Shown one piece after another: positions 9,588 through 18,343 of a stretch of 64,000 bases of DNA; the first letter of the stretch is position 1; each line of letters starts with the position of its first letter. Source of the DNA: Chloroflexi bacterium 54-19 (GTDB lineage Bacteria; Chloroflexota; Chloroflexia; Chloroheliales; Chloroheliaceae); the NCBI GenBank assembly GCA_001898225.1, contig MKTJ01000058.1:66132-130131 (forward strand), written 5' to 3'. The notes below the pieces were generated by a model. The model was not told the DNA's origin. It ran no database searches and saw nothing but the letters and a program-made list of their open reading frames with translations. The position numbers were made by a program, and so were the translations under genes.

Positions 9588-9806
9588 ATGAGCAGCCAAT
9601 TGAATTTATTTGACGTGGTAGCTTTACTCGAAGATATAAATGAAAAAGGGCTCAAGCGCGGGCAAGTTGGAACTATTGTTGAAGAACTTGGTAATACAGT
9701 TTATGAGGTTGAGTTTAGTGATAATCAGGGTCGAACCTACGCCCAGGCTGCAATCCCATCCGTAAAATTACTCGTGCTATACTATCATCCTCTTAAAGTA
9801 GCCTGA
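9588..9806 (+). CDS. DUF4926 domain protein
   Basis: A 72-residue protein matching DUF4926 ('LFDVVALLEDINEKGLKRGQ', then 'GTIVEEL', 'YEVEFSDNQGRTYA'). It looks like a small all-beta SH3-like fold. GGAGAG lies 8 nt before the ATG. It follows the DUF6883 gene, shares its AT-rich composition and is the likely second half of a two-gene unit. No function is established that I can name. Confidence 0.75.
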   Translation: MSSQLNLFDVVALLEDINEKGLKRGQVGTIVEELGNTVYEVEFSDNQGRTYAQAAIPSVKLLVLYYHPLKVA

Positions 9807-9948
9807 TTCCGCAAGATTAAAATTAGTTACTACCATATTCTATATTTTTATCACCCATTTACAATTTAGTATTGGTTTATGGCTTAAAAGCGCCACGATT
9901 TTGTTTGCGCTCGAATTGTTCGACATATCCTAAATCATTTAAGTAAAT

Positions 9949-10776
9949 CTAAAATAGGGAGTTAAAATACTCGGCTAATTCTTCGGGGTCGCTACCGGTC
10001 TGCTCCAGGTTCGGCCAGTAAACCAGGCTGAGATCGTTTTCCGCCATGAAATTGGCGAGGCTTGCGATAGTTGTGCCCTCCGGTTCGGCGTAAGGATTTT
10101 TCAGGGCGATACCCAGGACCGTAACGTTGCCGCCGGGGACGAGACCGTAAAAGTTGAGCGCATCGTCTACCCGGAAGGCAAACCCATCCTTGACCAACTC
10201 GTCACTTTGCACGTAAGCAATAGCCTCATAAAGGGCGGTTTTCTCCGGGAAGGCGTTAAAAAGCCGGTCGAGGCTAATTCCGGGAGCAATGGGGGTGGGG
10301 ATGCGGGCACGGATGTGCAACTCGCGGAATAAATAGAGGTCGCCGCTCGGCACGCTTTTTTCCTGCCAGATTTTTCTAATATCCGCGAATTCGGCCCTGA
10401 TTTCAGCCTGGAAAGTTTTTGAAACAAACTCGAATTGCCGCCAGTCGTCTTCGAGAAAGGAAAGGACGTACTTATCCTCCTGGCTGGTGCCGTCTTCCAG
10501 GGGAGCCAGGTCGTTGGTGAGTGTCGGCTGGCTGTAAAAGAGGTCTTCCACTGCCATTCGCTCGATTTTTCGGAGGGTTAACACTAAAAAGCCACTTTTT
10601 TGGAATTCCGCCGAGGTAGCGGGTTCGGCCTTTTCGACGGTCCAATCGTGGTCGCCGAGGTGGAGAGTAGTGGCAATTTCGAAGGTTTGGGGAAGGCTTT
10701 CGGGTGGCATTTCCGAGGTGGCAAAAGTCTCGCCGGTCACGGCATCAATAAAATTTACTCTTACGGTCTTAGCCAT
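9949..10776 (-). CDS. Conserved hypothetical protein
   Basis: 275 residues, acidic and soluble, without signal peptide or membrane segments. The first ~75 residues look like a small beta-rich domain ('VRVNFIDAVTGETFATSEMP'); the rest is mixed alpha/beta. I do not recognise the family. It is the last gene of a minus-strand run, starting 48 bp after the folC stop, so it is probably co-transcribed with folC. Confidence 0.6.
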   Translation of the reverse strand: MAKTVRVNFIDAVTGETFATSEMPPESLPQTFEIATTLHLGDHDWTVEKAEPATSAEFQKSGFLVLTLRKIERMAVEDLFYSQPTLTNDLAPLEDGTSQEDKYVLSFLEDDWRQFEFVSKTFQAEIRAEFADIRKIWQEKSVPSGDLYLFRELHIRARIPTPIAPGISLDRLFNAFPEKTALYEAIAYVQSDELVKDGFAFRVDDALNFYGLVPGGNVTVLGIALKNPYAEPEGTTIASLANFMAENDLSLVYWPNLEQTGSDPEELAEYFNSLF

Positions 10777-10824
10777 CCCGCTACCTCGCCCCGCACTAAT
10801 TTATAAAGGATTCTTACCACGCAA

Positions 10825-12213
10825 TTAATGTTTGACAATCGGTTTGCGACTTAAAAGTTCTTCGGCTTCGGCGGCGACTGAAAGCGACCCGGTCAGGACA
10901 ATCAGGTCGAGCGGCCCGGCCAAACGCTGGGCCTGTTTCACCACCGCCGGGACATTCGGGGCTTGCTCGACTACAATGGGTTTATCACCCAGGATGGGCC
11001 GGGCTGCTTCTATCAGGGCGGAAGGTTCGGCGGCGCGGGGGCTGTGCGAACGGGTGAAAATTATCCCGGCCAGTTTTGGCGCGCTCGCCAGTTCCCTCAA
11101 GATGCCCGCAATATCCTTGTCGGCGTAAATCCCGACCGCCAGCCACAGCTTTTCGTAATAAAAATTCTCGGCCAGGGCTTCCCGCAACCGGGCGGCGGAC
11201 TCGGCGTTGTGCGCCCCATCGGCCACCACCAGGGGTTGACCGCGCCGGTCTTCCAGCAGTTGTAACCGGGCAGGCCACCAGACTTGGGCAAAGCCTTTCG
11301 TAACCGCCGCAGGTGGCACGGCCAGACCGCCCGGTCGCTGCTGTTGTTCCCAGACTACCGCCGCCGCCAGGGCCGCGTTCAAACGCTGGTGTTCGCCCAG
11401 GAGCGGCAAGTCCGTCTCGATTTCCTGCGGGCCGTACTTTATTTGAAGGCGCTGGCTGGAAAGGTGGCGGAATTCCGGGCCGGGTCTGAGATTGTCCCCG
11501 GCCAGGTGAGCCGGTTCGACCACCTGTAATGTGGTGCCGCGTTCCGCTGCTATTTCTTGCAGGACCGGCAGGGCGGCGGGCCACTGGGGCACGGTCAGCA
11601 CCGGGACGCCCGGTTTAATAATCCCGGCCTTCTCGAAGGCAATCTGCTCGATGGTGTTGCCCAGGACCGCCATGTGGTCGAGCGAGAGCGAGGTAATGAC
11701 CGACACCAGCGGCGTGACCGCGTTGACAGCATCGAGACGACCGCCCAGGCCGATTTCCAGCACAGCTATGTCCACCTTTTGCCGGGCGAAAAAGAGCAGC
11801 GCCAGGGCCGTCCCGATTTCGTAAGCGGTGATAGTGCCCCGCTCGGCGGCCTCGGTCAGCATTGTTTCGACGGCAGGGCGCATTTCTTCAACCAGCCCGG
11901 TCAGTTCTTCCCGGCTGATGAGAAGGTCGTTGACCCGCATCCGTTCGCGGTAGGAATGGAGGTGGGGCTGGGTATAGAGTCCGACCCGGTAGCCTCCCGC
12001 CTGCAAAGCCGCTGCCGTCAGGATGGCTGTCGAGCCCTTGCCTTTGGTCCCGGCGATAACGATAGATGGGTAACTTTGCTGGGGGTTGCCCAGCAGTTCG
12101 AGAAAACGCCAGACCCGTTCCAGGTTAAAGGCGTGGGCCGAAGCGGGTGGCATCGGCACCTTTTCGTAGTTCGTAAAGTTGTTCAGGTAATCGAGGGCTT
12201 CTTGATAATCCAT
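10825..12213 (-). CDS. folC: Bifunctional folylpolyglutamate synthase/dihydrofolate synthase
   Basis: 462 residues with the Mur-ligase architecture of FolC: P-loop GTKGKGST (residues 55-62), 'VAVLEIGLGGRLDAVNAV'-type Omega-loop region ('VDIAVLEIGLGGRLDAVNA'), 'SLDHMAVLG', and 'VADGAHNAESAARL' leading into the C-terminal Rossmann-like domain. It adds glutamate to dihydropteroate and to tetrahydrofolates using ATP. It lies 8 bp downstream of a GT-C gene, so it appears to be carried in a glycosyltransferase operon rather than with other folate genes. Confidence 0.93.
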   Translation of the reverse strand: MDYQEALDYLNNFTNYEKVPMPPASAHAFNLERVWRFLELLGNPQQSYPSIVIAGTKGKGSTAILTAAALQAGGYRVGLYTQPHLHSYRERMRVNDLLISREELTGLVEEMRPAVETMLTEAAERGTITAYEIGTALALLFFARQKVDIAVLEIGLGGRLDAVNAVTPLVSVITSLSLDHMAVLGNTIEQIAFEKAGIIKPGVPVLTVPQWPAALPVLQEIAAERGTTLQVVEPAHLAGDNLRPGPEFRHLSSQRLQIKYGPQEIETDLPLLGEHQRLNAALAAAVVWEQQQRPGGLAVPPAAVTKGFAQVWWPARLQLLEDRRGQPLVVADGAHNAESAARLREALAENFYYEKLWLAVGIYADKDIAGILRELASAPKLAGIIFTRSHSPRAAEPSALIEAARPILGDKPIVVEQAPNVPAVVKQAQRLAGPLDLIVLTGSLSVAAEAEELLSRKPIVKH

Positions 12214-12221
12214 TTTTAGCT

Positions 12222-13748
12222 TTAGTTCAGTTTAAAAACCGCCATATTTTTTTCGCCAAACTGGGCCAGGTAGGTTTCCTGTGGTTGGAAGACCGGGGCC
12301 TGTTTAGCCGACAACTGCGTGTAGAGGTCGGGATACCAGTTTGGCAGCATGGCGAAGTAGTTTACTTTCATAGCTTCCAGTTTCGCCAGGATAGCCGCCT
12401 GGTCGCGCACAATCGGCACGAACTCCGGGCTGACCAGTCCCGCCGTGTCCACGACGGTCCGCCCGCTAAAGTAACCGATGGCCCCGATGTCGTGGGTGGC
12501 GACTGTCGCTGTTTCGGGAGTGTTCTGGTTCAGCCATTCCGCGACCCGCACCTGCTCGTCGTTTATCAATTTTACATCAAACTGGTAGGAAACGGCACCC
12601 AAACCCCACCAGAGCGTGTAAACCAGGGCCAGGATCCAGGGGGCAAAGAAGGCCATCCGGGGCAACTTGAACTTTTTCAAGGCTTCGAGGAACTCGCGGC
12701 CCCCGACCGCCCCGTAAATCGCCAGGAACGGAATTACTGGCATCAGGTAGCGGGCGTGCTGGTAAGTCACGGGTAGACGTGCCGCGTATAGCACCAGCAG
12801 GACGAGAGGCCAGACCAGCGCCCGGCCATCCAGCTTTTTAGCCCGCAGAAAGGGGATACAAAAAAGCAGACCCGGCACCAGAAAGATTACCGGCCCGGCC
12901 AGGAAGATTTGAAAGAAGGCCGCCCAGAGAAAGTTGAGGATGCCGCCCGGCGATAAATCGGCGTAACCGCTGACCTTGGCCCCGAAAGTGGTCGGCAGCA
13001 GCGAACCACTCAGGGCGTAATTGAAGATGAAATAGGGCGCGACCGGCAGCACCCAGCCCAGAAGGAGCCAGCCCCAGAACTTAAGAAGGGTCTGGAAATC
13101 GCGGCGGTTGCGCCACCCGGTATCCAGGGCCGCCAGCCCCAATAAAACCATGCCTTCCGGCCTGACCAGCGTCAGGAAGCCCCCCACCAGGCCAAGAATA
13201 AGCGGCACCGGCACCCGGCCCACGGCCGGCTTGGCGGTCCTGAGGGTGACATTGGTGGGGTAGCGGGTCAGGTAGATGCGGGTTAGGAGCAGGGTGCCAT
13301 AGGTGAAAAGCAGCGTTTCCATGCCGCTGGCCCCGGCCCAGACCAACCGCCAGTCGAACAGGGTAAAGAGGGCTGCCGCGACCGCCACGCTTTGACGTCG
13401 GCTGAATAGAGCCCCCAGCCTGAAACTTTCCCCGGCGGTGAGGGCCAGGAACAGGAGGCCGAGGGTATAGGTCCAGGCCATGTGAAAACCGGGGAGCCAG
13501 TAACCCGGAACAAGCAAAAGTGTCCAGAGCGGCGAGGTCGAACCGGCGACCGGCTGGCCCGGATTGTAGGAAAATTCGCCCAGTTCGGCCAGGTTGCGGG
13601 CGAAGACCTGGTGAATCCAGCCGTCATCCAGGGGGAACCCGGCGTCGGTCCGAAAGAGGCTGAACAAAACAAAACCCAGCACCGCTATCAGCGCCAGGAC
13701 TAACCAGAGCAACCCGGCCCGCAGCCGGACGCGATAAACTCTTGTCAT
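12222..13748 (-). CDS. GT-C membrane glycosyltransferase (GT39/ArnT-like)
   Basis: A polytopic membrane protein of about 508 residues with a dozen predicted hydrophobic segments. Near its N-terminus, just after TM1, it has an acidic loop 'FPLDDGWIHQVFARNL'; paired Asp in this loop is the hallmark of lipid-phosphate-sugar-dependent GT-C enzymes. I place the start at 13748 because its ATG overlaps the TGA of the preceding GT2 gene (ATGA), giving translational coupling; a longer reading starts at 13826. A soluble C-terminal domain carries 'DEQVRVAEWLNQNTPETATV'. It probably transfers a sugar outside the membrane; donor and acceptor unknown. Confidence 0.82.
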   Translation of the reverse strand: MTRVYRVRLRAGLLWLVLALIAVLGFVLFSLFRTDAGFPLDDGWIHQVFARNLAELGEFSYNPGQPVAGSTSPLWTLLLVPGYWLPGFHMAWTYTLGLLFLALTAGESFRLGALFSRRQSVAVAAALFTLFDWRLVWAGASGMETLLFTYGTLLLTRIYLTRYPTNVTLRTAKPAVGRVPVPLILGLVGGFLTLVRPEGMVLLGLAALDTGWRNRRDFQTLLKFWGWLLLGWVLPVAPYFIFNYALSGSLLPTTFGAKVSGYADLSPGGILNFLWAAFFQIFLAGPVIFLVPGLLFCIPFLRAKKLDGRALVWPLVLLVLYAARLPVTYQHARYLMPVIPFLAIYGAVGGREFLEALKKFKLPRMAFFAPWILALVYTLWWGLGAVSYQFDVKLINDEQVRVAEWLNQNTPETATVATHDIGAIGYFSGRTVVDTAGLVSPEFVPIVRDQAAILAKLEAMKVNYFAMLPNWYPDLYTQLSAKQAPVFQPQETYLAQFGEKNMAVFKLN

Positions 13749-14800
13749 AAGGTGTGGGCCGCCAGTTTGTCCGCCGACTCGCGCAGCCGCAGGTTTTCCC
13801 GCAGACCTGGGGCCGGTCGGAGCCATTTTTCAAGTTCGTCCGGTTGTATTTTTCGTTTCCGCTGAATGTCCCGGCGCTGCCGCCAGATCCGTTTCAGGTG
13901 TCCGGGCGCGAGGGCAGCCAGGCGACCCCTGGTTGGTTGAAAGTCGCCCTTGAACAACGTATAGAGGGATGCCGCGAGGTCGTAAGCGGCTATCGAGAAG
14001 AAGTGTTTTAAGAGCAGCCTGACAGGCCAGTTTTTCAGGATGACCCAGGGCCGGTTGCGCCCAAGCTGGAAATTCTTAAAAGGCGACCCCTGCCCACCCG
14101 TGCCGCTGTATTCGTGCCAGACCAGGGCCCCGGCCAGGTAGACCGTCGGCCACCCGGCCAGCCGCAACCGCCAGGCCAAATCGGCGTCTTCCAGGTAGGC
14201 AAAGAAAGCCGGGTCGAAAAAACCGACCTGTTCGAGGGTTTTTCTGCGATAAAGAGCGGCCCCGGCGCACGGCCCGAAAACCTCGGTGGGCGGTTCGTCC
14301 GGCTGCCAGGGTTGGCCGAGCTGGCGGTCGAGGGCCAGCCCGTTACGCCGCACCTCAATCCCGGCGGCGGCCACGCGCGGCGTCGCCTGGTTTTGTTCGG
14401 ACGCGAAAAGCATGGGGCCACAGGCCGCGCCCCACCGCATCTCTTTTTCCAGGGCTGTTACGAGGGTTTCGAGCCAGGCGGGGTCGGCCTGGGTATCGTT
14501 GTTGAGGGTGGCGATATAGCGGCTGGCCGGGTCGCACGCTTCCAACCCGGCCAGGTTGCCGCCGCTAAAGCCGGTGTTTTGGGATAGTTCGATTAACCGC
14601 AACCGGGGATTTTCGGCCCCGGCCAGCCAGTCGCCATACTTCTCTTTGAGAAAGGCGACTGAGCCATCGGTCGAGCCGTTATCCACCAGCACAATCTCGA
14701 AGTCACGAAAGGTCTGCTCAGCTAACGAGTCCAGGCATCTTTCCAGGAAGCGCTGGCCGTTCCAGTTGAGGACAATCAGGGAAACAAGGCATTGGGTCAT
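13745..14800 (-). CDS. Glycosyltransferase family 2
   Basis: A 351-residue GT-A enzyme: 'SLIVLNWNGQRFLERCLDSL', 'VDNGSTDGS', 'LNNDTQADPAWLE' (DXD-like metal/nucleotide site) and 'LEDADLAWRLRLAGW' (catalytic base region). It resembles rhamnosyl/dTDP-sugar transferases of polysaccharide assembly. No long membrane domain follows. It overlaps by 4 bp both the upstream solute-binding gene and the downstream GT-C gene, so the three are translationally coupled. Confidence 0.9.
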   Translation of the reverse strand: MTQCLVSLIVLNWNGQRFLERCLDSLAEQTFRDFEIVLVDNGSTDGSVAFLKEKYGDWLAGAENPRLRLIELSQNTGFSGGNLAGLEACDPASRYIATLNNDTQADPAWLETLVTALEKEMRWGAACGPMLFASEQNQATPRVAAAGIEVRRNGLALDRQLGQPWQPDEPPTEVFGPCAGAALYRRKTLEQVGFFDPAFFAYLEDADLAWRLRLAGWPTVYLAGALVWHEYSGTGGQGSPFKNFQLGRNRPWVILKNWPVRLLLKHFFSIAAYDLAASLYTLFKGDFQPTRGRLAALAPGHLKRIWRQRRDIQRKRKIQPDELEKWLRPAPGLRENLRLRESADKLAAHTL

Positions 14801-16194
14801 GTTTGAGAGCGAGCCTTTTCAAAAATCGGTTCGACCTGCTCCGGCAATTTGGCAAAGACCTCCGCCGCCGTGGTTTTTCCCTGCCAGACCGGCACTAATT
14901 GCTGGTTCATCATGGCATCGACCTCGGAAGAAAGGTTAAATTCCGGGTATTGTTTGCCAAGCTGGGTCTCCTGCAAAAAGACCTGGGTGTTATACGGTTG
15001 CTGGCGCAGGAAAATGTTATCCTCGCGGACCGACTTGCGGGCAGGGACCATCAACCCTGTATCGGCAAAAAGGGCCTCGCCGGACGGCCCGGTCAGCCAC
15101 TGGATAAGCTGCCAGGCTTCCTCTTTATGCTTGGAATTTTTATTGATGGCATACCCGGCCCCGCCCAGCACATTCACGCGCTGCTTACCCGCCGGTAGCG
15201 GCACCACGTCCCAGCGCAGACCGGGCGTCTTGGCGTAGGTGGCGATATTGGTATGGTTGCCAAAGGCCATCGCTACCTTACCGGTCGTGAACATTTCGGC
15301 AATTTTGTCGCCGCCGTTCATCTGCTCGTAGGGAGGCGCCACCTGGTCTTTATTGATAAGGTCCGCGAAGAACTGGACCGCGTCCGAGGCGTCCTTGTTG
15401 TCTAGGAGCAGCTTGGTCGGCGGTTGAGGGGCTGTAAAGTTGTCGTAAAGCTCTCCACCGTTCTGCCAGACCCACAGGCGCCACCAGGTATCCGGCTCGA
15501 AGGCGAAACCATAACGGGTGACCTTGCCGGAAGCGTCCCGCTGGGTCAACTTTTGGGCCGCGCTGCGCAAGTCCTGCCAGGTCCACCCGGCCATCGGCAC
15601 GGTGATACCCGCCTCCCGCAGCATGTCCAGGTTTACATAAATAACCTTGGTGTCGTTATCGCGAGGCAGACCATGAAGGACGCCCTTATAGCGGAAGGCG
15701 TTTAGCAGGCCGGGATAAAAGTCGTCAATATCTAGTTTATCGCGGGTAATATAGGAGTCGAGCGGTTCGAGCATGCCCGAACTGGCCCAGGTCGGCACAT
15801 TATCCAGGAACATCACGTCAGGGGCTTTATCGCCGGTCCATTCGTTCTTAAGTTTGTCGAAATAGGTGGTCCAGTCGCTATTGATGATATTTACCTTGAT
15901 GCCCGGAAACTTGGCTTCAAAGACACTTTTCAGCCGGTTGTTAATGGCAACTTCGGTGCTATCGCCCCAGAACGACCAGGTAATCACGGTCGGGTTAGCC
16001 GGGTTACCGATGGCAGTAGTGGCCGGGGCGCGGGTGGTAGCGGCAGGCGGTGGAGTCTGGGCTGGCGTGGCGGTCGCATCGGACCCACAGGCGCTCAAAA
16101 TAAAACCGGCGAGCAATACAATAATTCCGAGCAACCCCATTTGCCGGTATCTTTGCCGGGGCTGCGGGGAACTAACTAAATTTTTGAACTTCAT
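14797..16194 (-). CDS. ABC sugar solute-binding lipoprotein (family 1)
   Basis: 465 residues. The N-terminal hydrophobic segment ends in a lipobox (ILSAC), followed by a Thr/Ala/Pro-rich linker and the body of an extracellular solute-binding protein family 1 ('TVITWSFWGDSTEVAINNRL', 'MFLDNVPTWASSGMLEPLD', 'GLPRDNDTKVIYVN', 'KMAMAFGNHTNI'-like segment, 'EEAWQLIQWLTGPSGEALFA'). It would capture a sugar or oligosaccharide outside the membrane. No permease or ATPase gene adjoins it; instead it heads a run of glycosyltransferase genes, which is unusual. Confidence 0.88.
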   Translation of the reverse strand: MKFKNLVSSPQPRQRYRQMGLLGIIVLLAGFILSACGSDATATPAQTPPPAATTRAPATTAIGNPANPTVITWSFWGDSTEVAINNRLKSVFEAKFPGIKVNIINSDWTTYFDKLKNEWTGDKAPDVMFLDNVPTWASSGMLEPLDSYITRDKLDIDDFYPGLLNAFRYKGVLHGLPRDNDTKVIYVNLDMLREAGITVPMAGWTWQDLRSAAQKLTQRDASGKVTRYGFAFEPDTWWRLWVWQNGGELYDNFTAPQPPTKLLLDNKDASDAVQFFADLINKDQVAPPYEQMNGGDKIAEMFTTGKVAMAFGNHTNIATYAKTPGLRWDVVPLPAGKQRVNVLGGAGYAINKNSKHKEEAWQLIQWLTGPSGEALFADTGLMVPARKSVREDNIFLRQQPYNTQVFLQETQLGKQYPEFNLSSEVDAMMNQQLVPVWQGKTTAAEVFAKLPEQVEPIFEKARSQT

Positions 16195-16638
16195 TTTGTT
16201 TCTCTGTCGACACTTTCAGGCTGACCGATTTTACTGGATGCGCAAAAAGACCTTTGAGTTGACTCTGATTTCCGTGAAATAGGTTCCTACTAGGCACGGG
16301 CACGGTTCACTTGTCAAGCAGCTTTGCCCGGTGAGATGGATAATGAGCGTCTTTGAGTTTATTATACCACCTTTGGGCGGCATACTTTATTAATTTTCAA
16401 GAGTTAAAGGGCGGCTTACAACCCTTCTGGCGGTGAACAACCCGGGGCTGTGCTATAATTTTAACGGAAAGGCAAGGCACGAAGTTACGGTATTTCAAAA
16501 AAATTCGGGCGGGCGCAACAGGAACCGTCTCTACCAGAGCACGACTTTCGCTTTGAAGTTGAGAAACCCTCAAGTAGAGAAAATCGAACTTATGGCAATT
16601 GTTTCAAGCGAAAGTCCTAAAAAGAAAGGACGTAAGTA
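16195..16638. other. Divergent intergenic region with a probable plus-strand promoter
   Basis: About 440 bp between the solute-binding gene and the YbjQ gene. A TATAAT hexamer at about 16453-16458 (GTGCTATAATTTT) is a plausible -10 for the rightward operon; no good -35 is obvious. A 15-codon ORF at 16592-16639 (MAIVSSESPKKKGRK) stops in TAATG with the YbjQ start, but its 3' end is also the SD for YbjQ, so I do not call it a gene. Confidence 0.4.
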
Positions 16639-17082
16639 ATGTCTCAAACACCTTACCAGGGCGGCCAGGGTAATTATCCTCCTCCGGGCGGACCGGGCAA
16701 TAATTATCCGCCCCAGAACCAGCCGCCGGGCGGGTATGGCGCGCCGATGGACCGGGGTATGGTCACGACCGGTTTTGACTTTAGCGGTTACAGCATCGTG
16801 CGTTACCTGGGGGTGGTGCGGGGTCTGACCGTCCGCAGCCGGAGTGTCCTGGGCAACATCGGGGCCGGGTTCCAGAGCCTGGTCGGTGGGAAAATCACCA
16901 TCTACGTCGAACTGTGCGAACACGCCCGCGAAGAAGCCTTTAACCTGATGATGCAGCACGCTTCGCAGATTGGTGCGAACGCGGTTGTCGGGATGCGCTA
17001 CGACGCTAACGAAGTGGCCGACGGCATCACCGAGGTGCTGGCTTATGGCACCGCCGTCATCATCCAGCCCGACAAACGTTAG
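16639..17082 (+). CDS. YbjQ/UPF0145 family protein with Gly/Pro-rich N-terminus
   Basis: 147 residues. The first ~37 are Gly/Pro/Gln/Tyr-rich and disordered. The remaining ~105 are a heavy-metal-binding-domain (YbjQ/DUF74) protein: 'MVTTGFDFSGYSIVRYLGVV', 'VRSRSVLGNIGAGFQSLVGG', 'ARQEAFNLMMQHA'-like helix and 'IGANAVVGMRYDAN'. YbjQ proteins form pentamers; their cellular role is not settled. AAGGA lies 8 nt before the ATG. It heads an operon with an HExxH protein and an unknown protein. Confidence 0.88.
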   Translation: MSQTPYQGGQGNYPPPGGPGNNYPPQNQPPGGYGAPMDRGMVTTGFDFSGYSIVRYLGVVRGLTVRSRSVLGNIGAGFQSLVGGKITIYVELCEHAREEAFNLMMQHASQIGANAVVGMRYDANEVADGITEVLAYGTAVIIQPDKR

Positions 17083-17120
17083 GTTAAGTTAGTTTTATTC
17101 GCTAGACAGGAGAGTACAGC

Positions 17121-17621
17121 GTGGTTAAGGTACATGCCGATTTACCCCCACTGCCGCTGCGCCCGCGTGCCTGGCAATGGTTGCAGTGGTACGGTGTGCG
17201 GGTGGTGGTTAAAGACCCGCACAGCACTCGTGGCGGTGGTCTCTGGTGGCCGGATAAAAAGCTGGTCGAACTGGAAACCGCCCAGGAAGAAGCCGCTATC
17301 CACGAACTGGCCCACGCCTGGTGGGAGGAACAGCGCAAGAATGTTTCGGTGCGGACCACCTTTAGCGAGATGGTCCGGCGGCTTTCCCAGGAAACGGACT
17401 CCCGCTACCGCCGGGCCGCCGGCCTGGCCTATGTCTACGAGCATGGCGACCCCAATACCGGTTTCAAGGGTATGTTTCAGCCGGACGGCACTATCATAGA
17501 CTGGGAGCAGTACGCCGGGCTTGCCAGTGGCATTATGGGCCAGCCCGCTCTCCTGCCGCCCTATATCCGGGGCTTTTATACCGAATTGTTTGACTTTGAC
17601 AATAATGGCGAGGGTAACTGA
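17121..17621 (+). CDS. Putative zinc metallopeptidase (HExxH)
   Basis: 166 residues with a clear HELAHAW motif (His61, Glu62, His65), the zinc-binding/catalytic signature of gluzincin-type metallopeptidases. A third ligand would have to be a downstream Glu, His or Asp; E-rich stretches follow but none is certain. No signal peptide is present. Start is GTG at 17121 with AGGAGA 7 nt upstream. The stop overlaps the next ATG (TGATG), so the two are coupled. I cannot place it in a named peptidase family. Confidence 0.65.
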   Translation: MVKVHADLPPLPLRPRAWQWLQWYGVRVVVKDPHSTRGGGLWWPDKKLVELETAQEEAAIHELAHAWWEEQRKNVSVRTTFSEMVRRLSQETDSRYRRAAGLAYVYEHGDPNTGFKGMFQPDGTIIDWEQYAGLASGIMGQPALLPPYIRGFYTELFDFDNNGEGN

Positions 17622-18283
17622 TGAGCTTTGACGAGCCGTTCCTGGACGATAGCGGTAACTGGGCCGGCGCGACCGCGGCTTACCAGGCCGGGTTGGCGGC
17701 GGCGCAACAGTGGGAGCCGGATGCCCGGACCGCCCTGGTCGAACCGGGCGAATATCCCCCGGCCCACCTCACCCAGGCGGGCGAATGGGAGATTCAATAC
17801 TGGTCGCCCGGCGCACGCAAGGGCTTGAATTTGTACCTGTCCAAAGACCACCAGGTCTTGCGCCAGGAAGAATGGGGCGCTTTTTACCAGCAAAAGGCGG
17901 TCGAGGTCGGCAGTGAAATCCTGGGACCGCAGGGTTTTGTCTACGTGCCGGAGATAAGCCGACCGGGGCCGGACAGCCTTTCGTTTGTCTTCCGGCGGCC
18001 TTCACCGACTTATGCCGGGCAGAACGATTTTGTCGATTTGCAGATTTCGACCTCGGTGATGCTGATGCCCCCGCCTCGCCGCCTGAATATAAACCTGGTC
18101 CGCAACACGGGCGACCGCCCAATGTTCGGCCAGGGCGGCGGGTATGAAACCCGGCTGGGCGCGATTTTGCCGGATAAAAAATTGGATTACTGGTGGCCTT
18201 TCAAGGATGAGGCCGAATACGAAGCGCAGTTGCGCGAAACCTTTGGGCTGGTGGTCAAATACGGTCTCGCGGCCCTGATGTAA
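17621..18283 (+). CDS. Hypothetical protein coupled to the HExxH protein
   Basis: 220 residues, soluble, rich in Tyr, Trp and Pro, with no recognised motif. Segments such as 'GEWEIQYWSPGARKGLNLYL' and 'DFVDLQISTSVMLMPPPRRL' suggest a beta-rich fold. Its start overlaps the stop of the HExxH gene by one base, so a joint function (partner, inhibitor or substrate of the peptidase) is a reasonable guess only. Confidence 0.6.
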   Translation: MSFDEPFLDDSGNWAGATAAYQAGLAAAQQWEPDARTALVEPGEYPPAHLTQAGEWEIQYWSPGARKGLNLYLSKDHQVLRQEEWGAFYQQKAVEVGSEILGPQGFVYVPEISRPGPDSLSFVFRRPSPTYAGQNDFVDLQISTSVMLMPPPRRLNINLVRNTGDRPMFGQGGGYETRLGAILPDKKLDYWWPFKDEAEYEAQLRETFGLVVKYGLAALM

Positions 18284-18343
18284 TTTTAATCCTTAATCCG
18301 GTGAAGTAGCGGATTAGCGGCTTTAGAAGGTCTTAAATTTTAA

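Noticed and set aside
16592-16639. 15-codon ORF just before the YbjQ gene
   Set aside because: No good SD, and its last codons overlap the SD needed by YbjQ; no evidence for translation.
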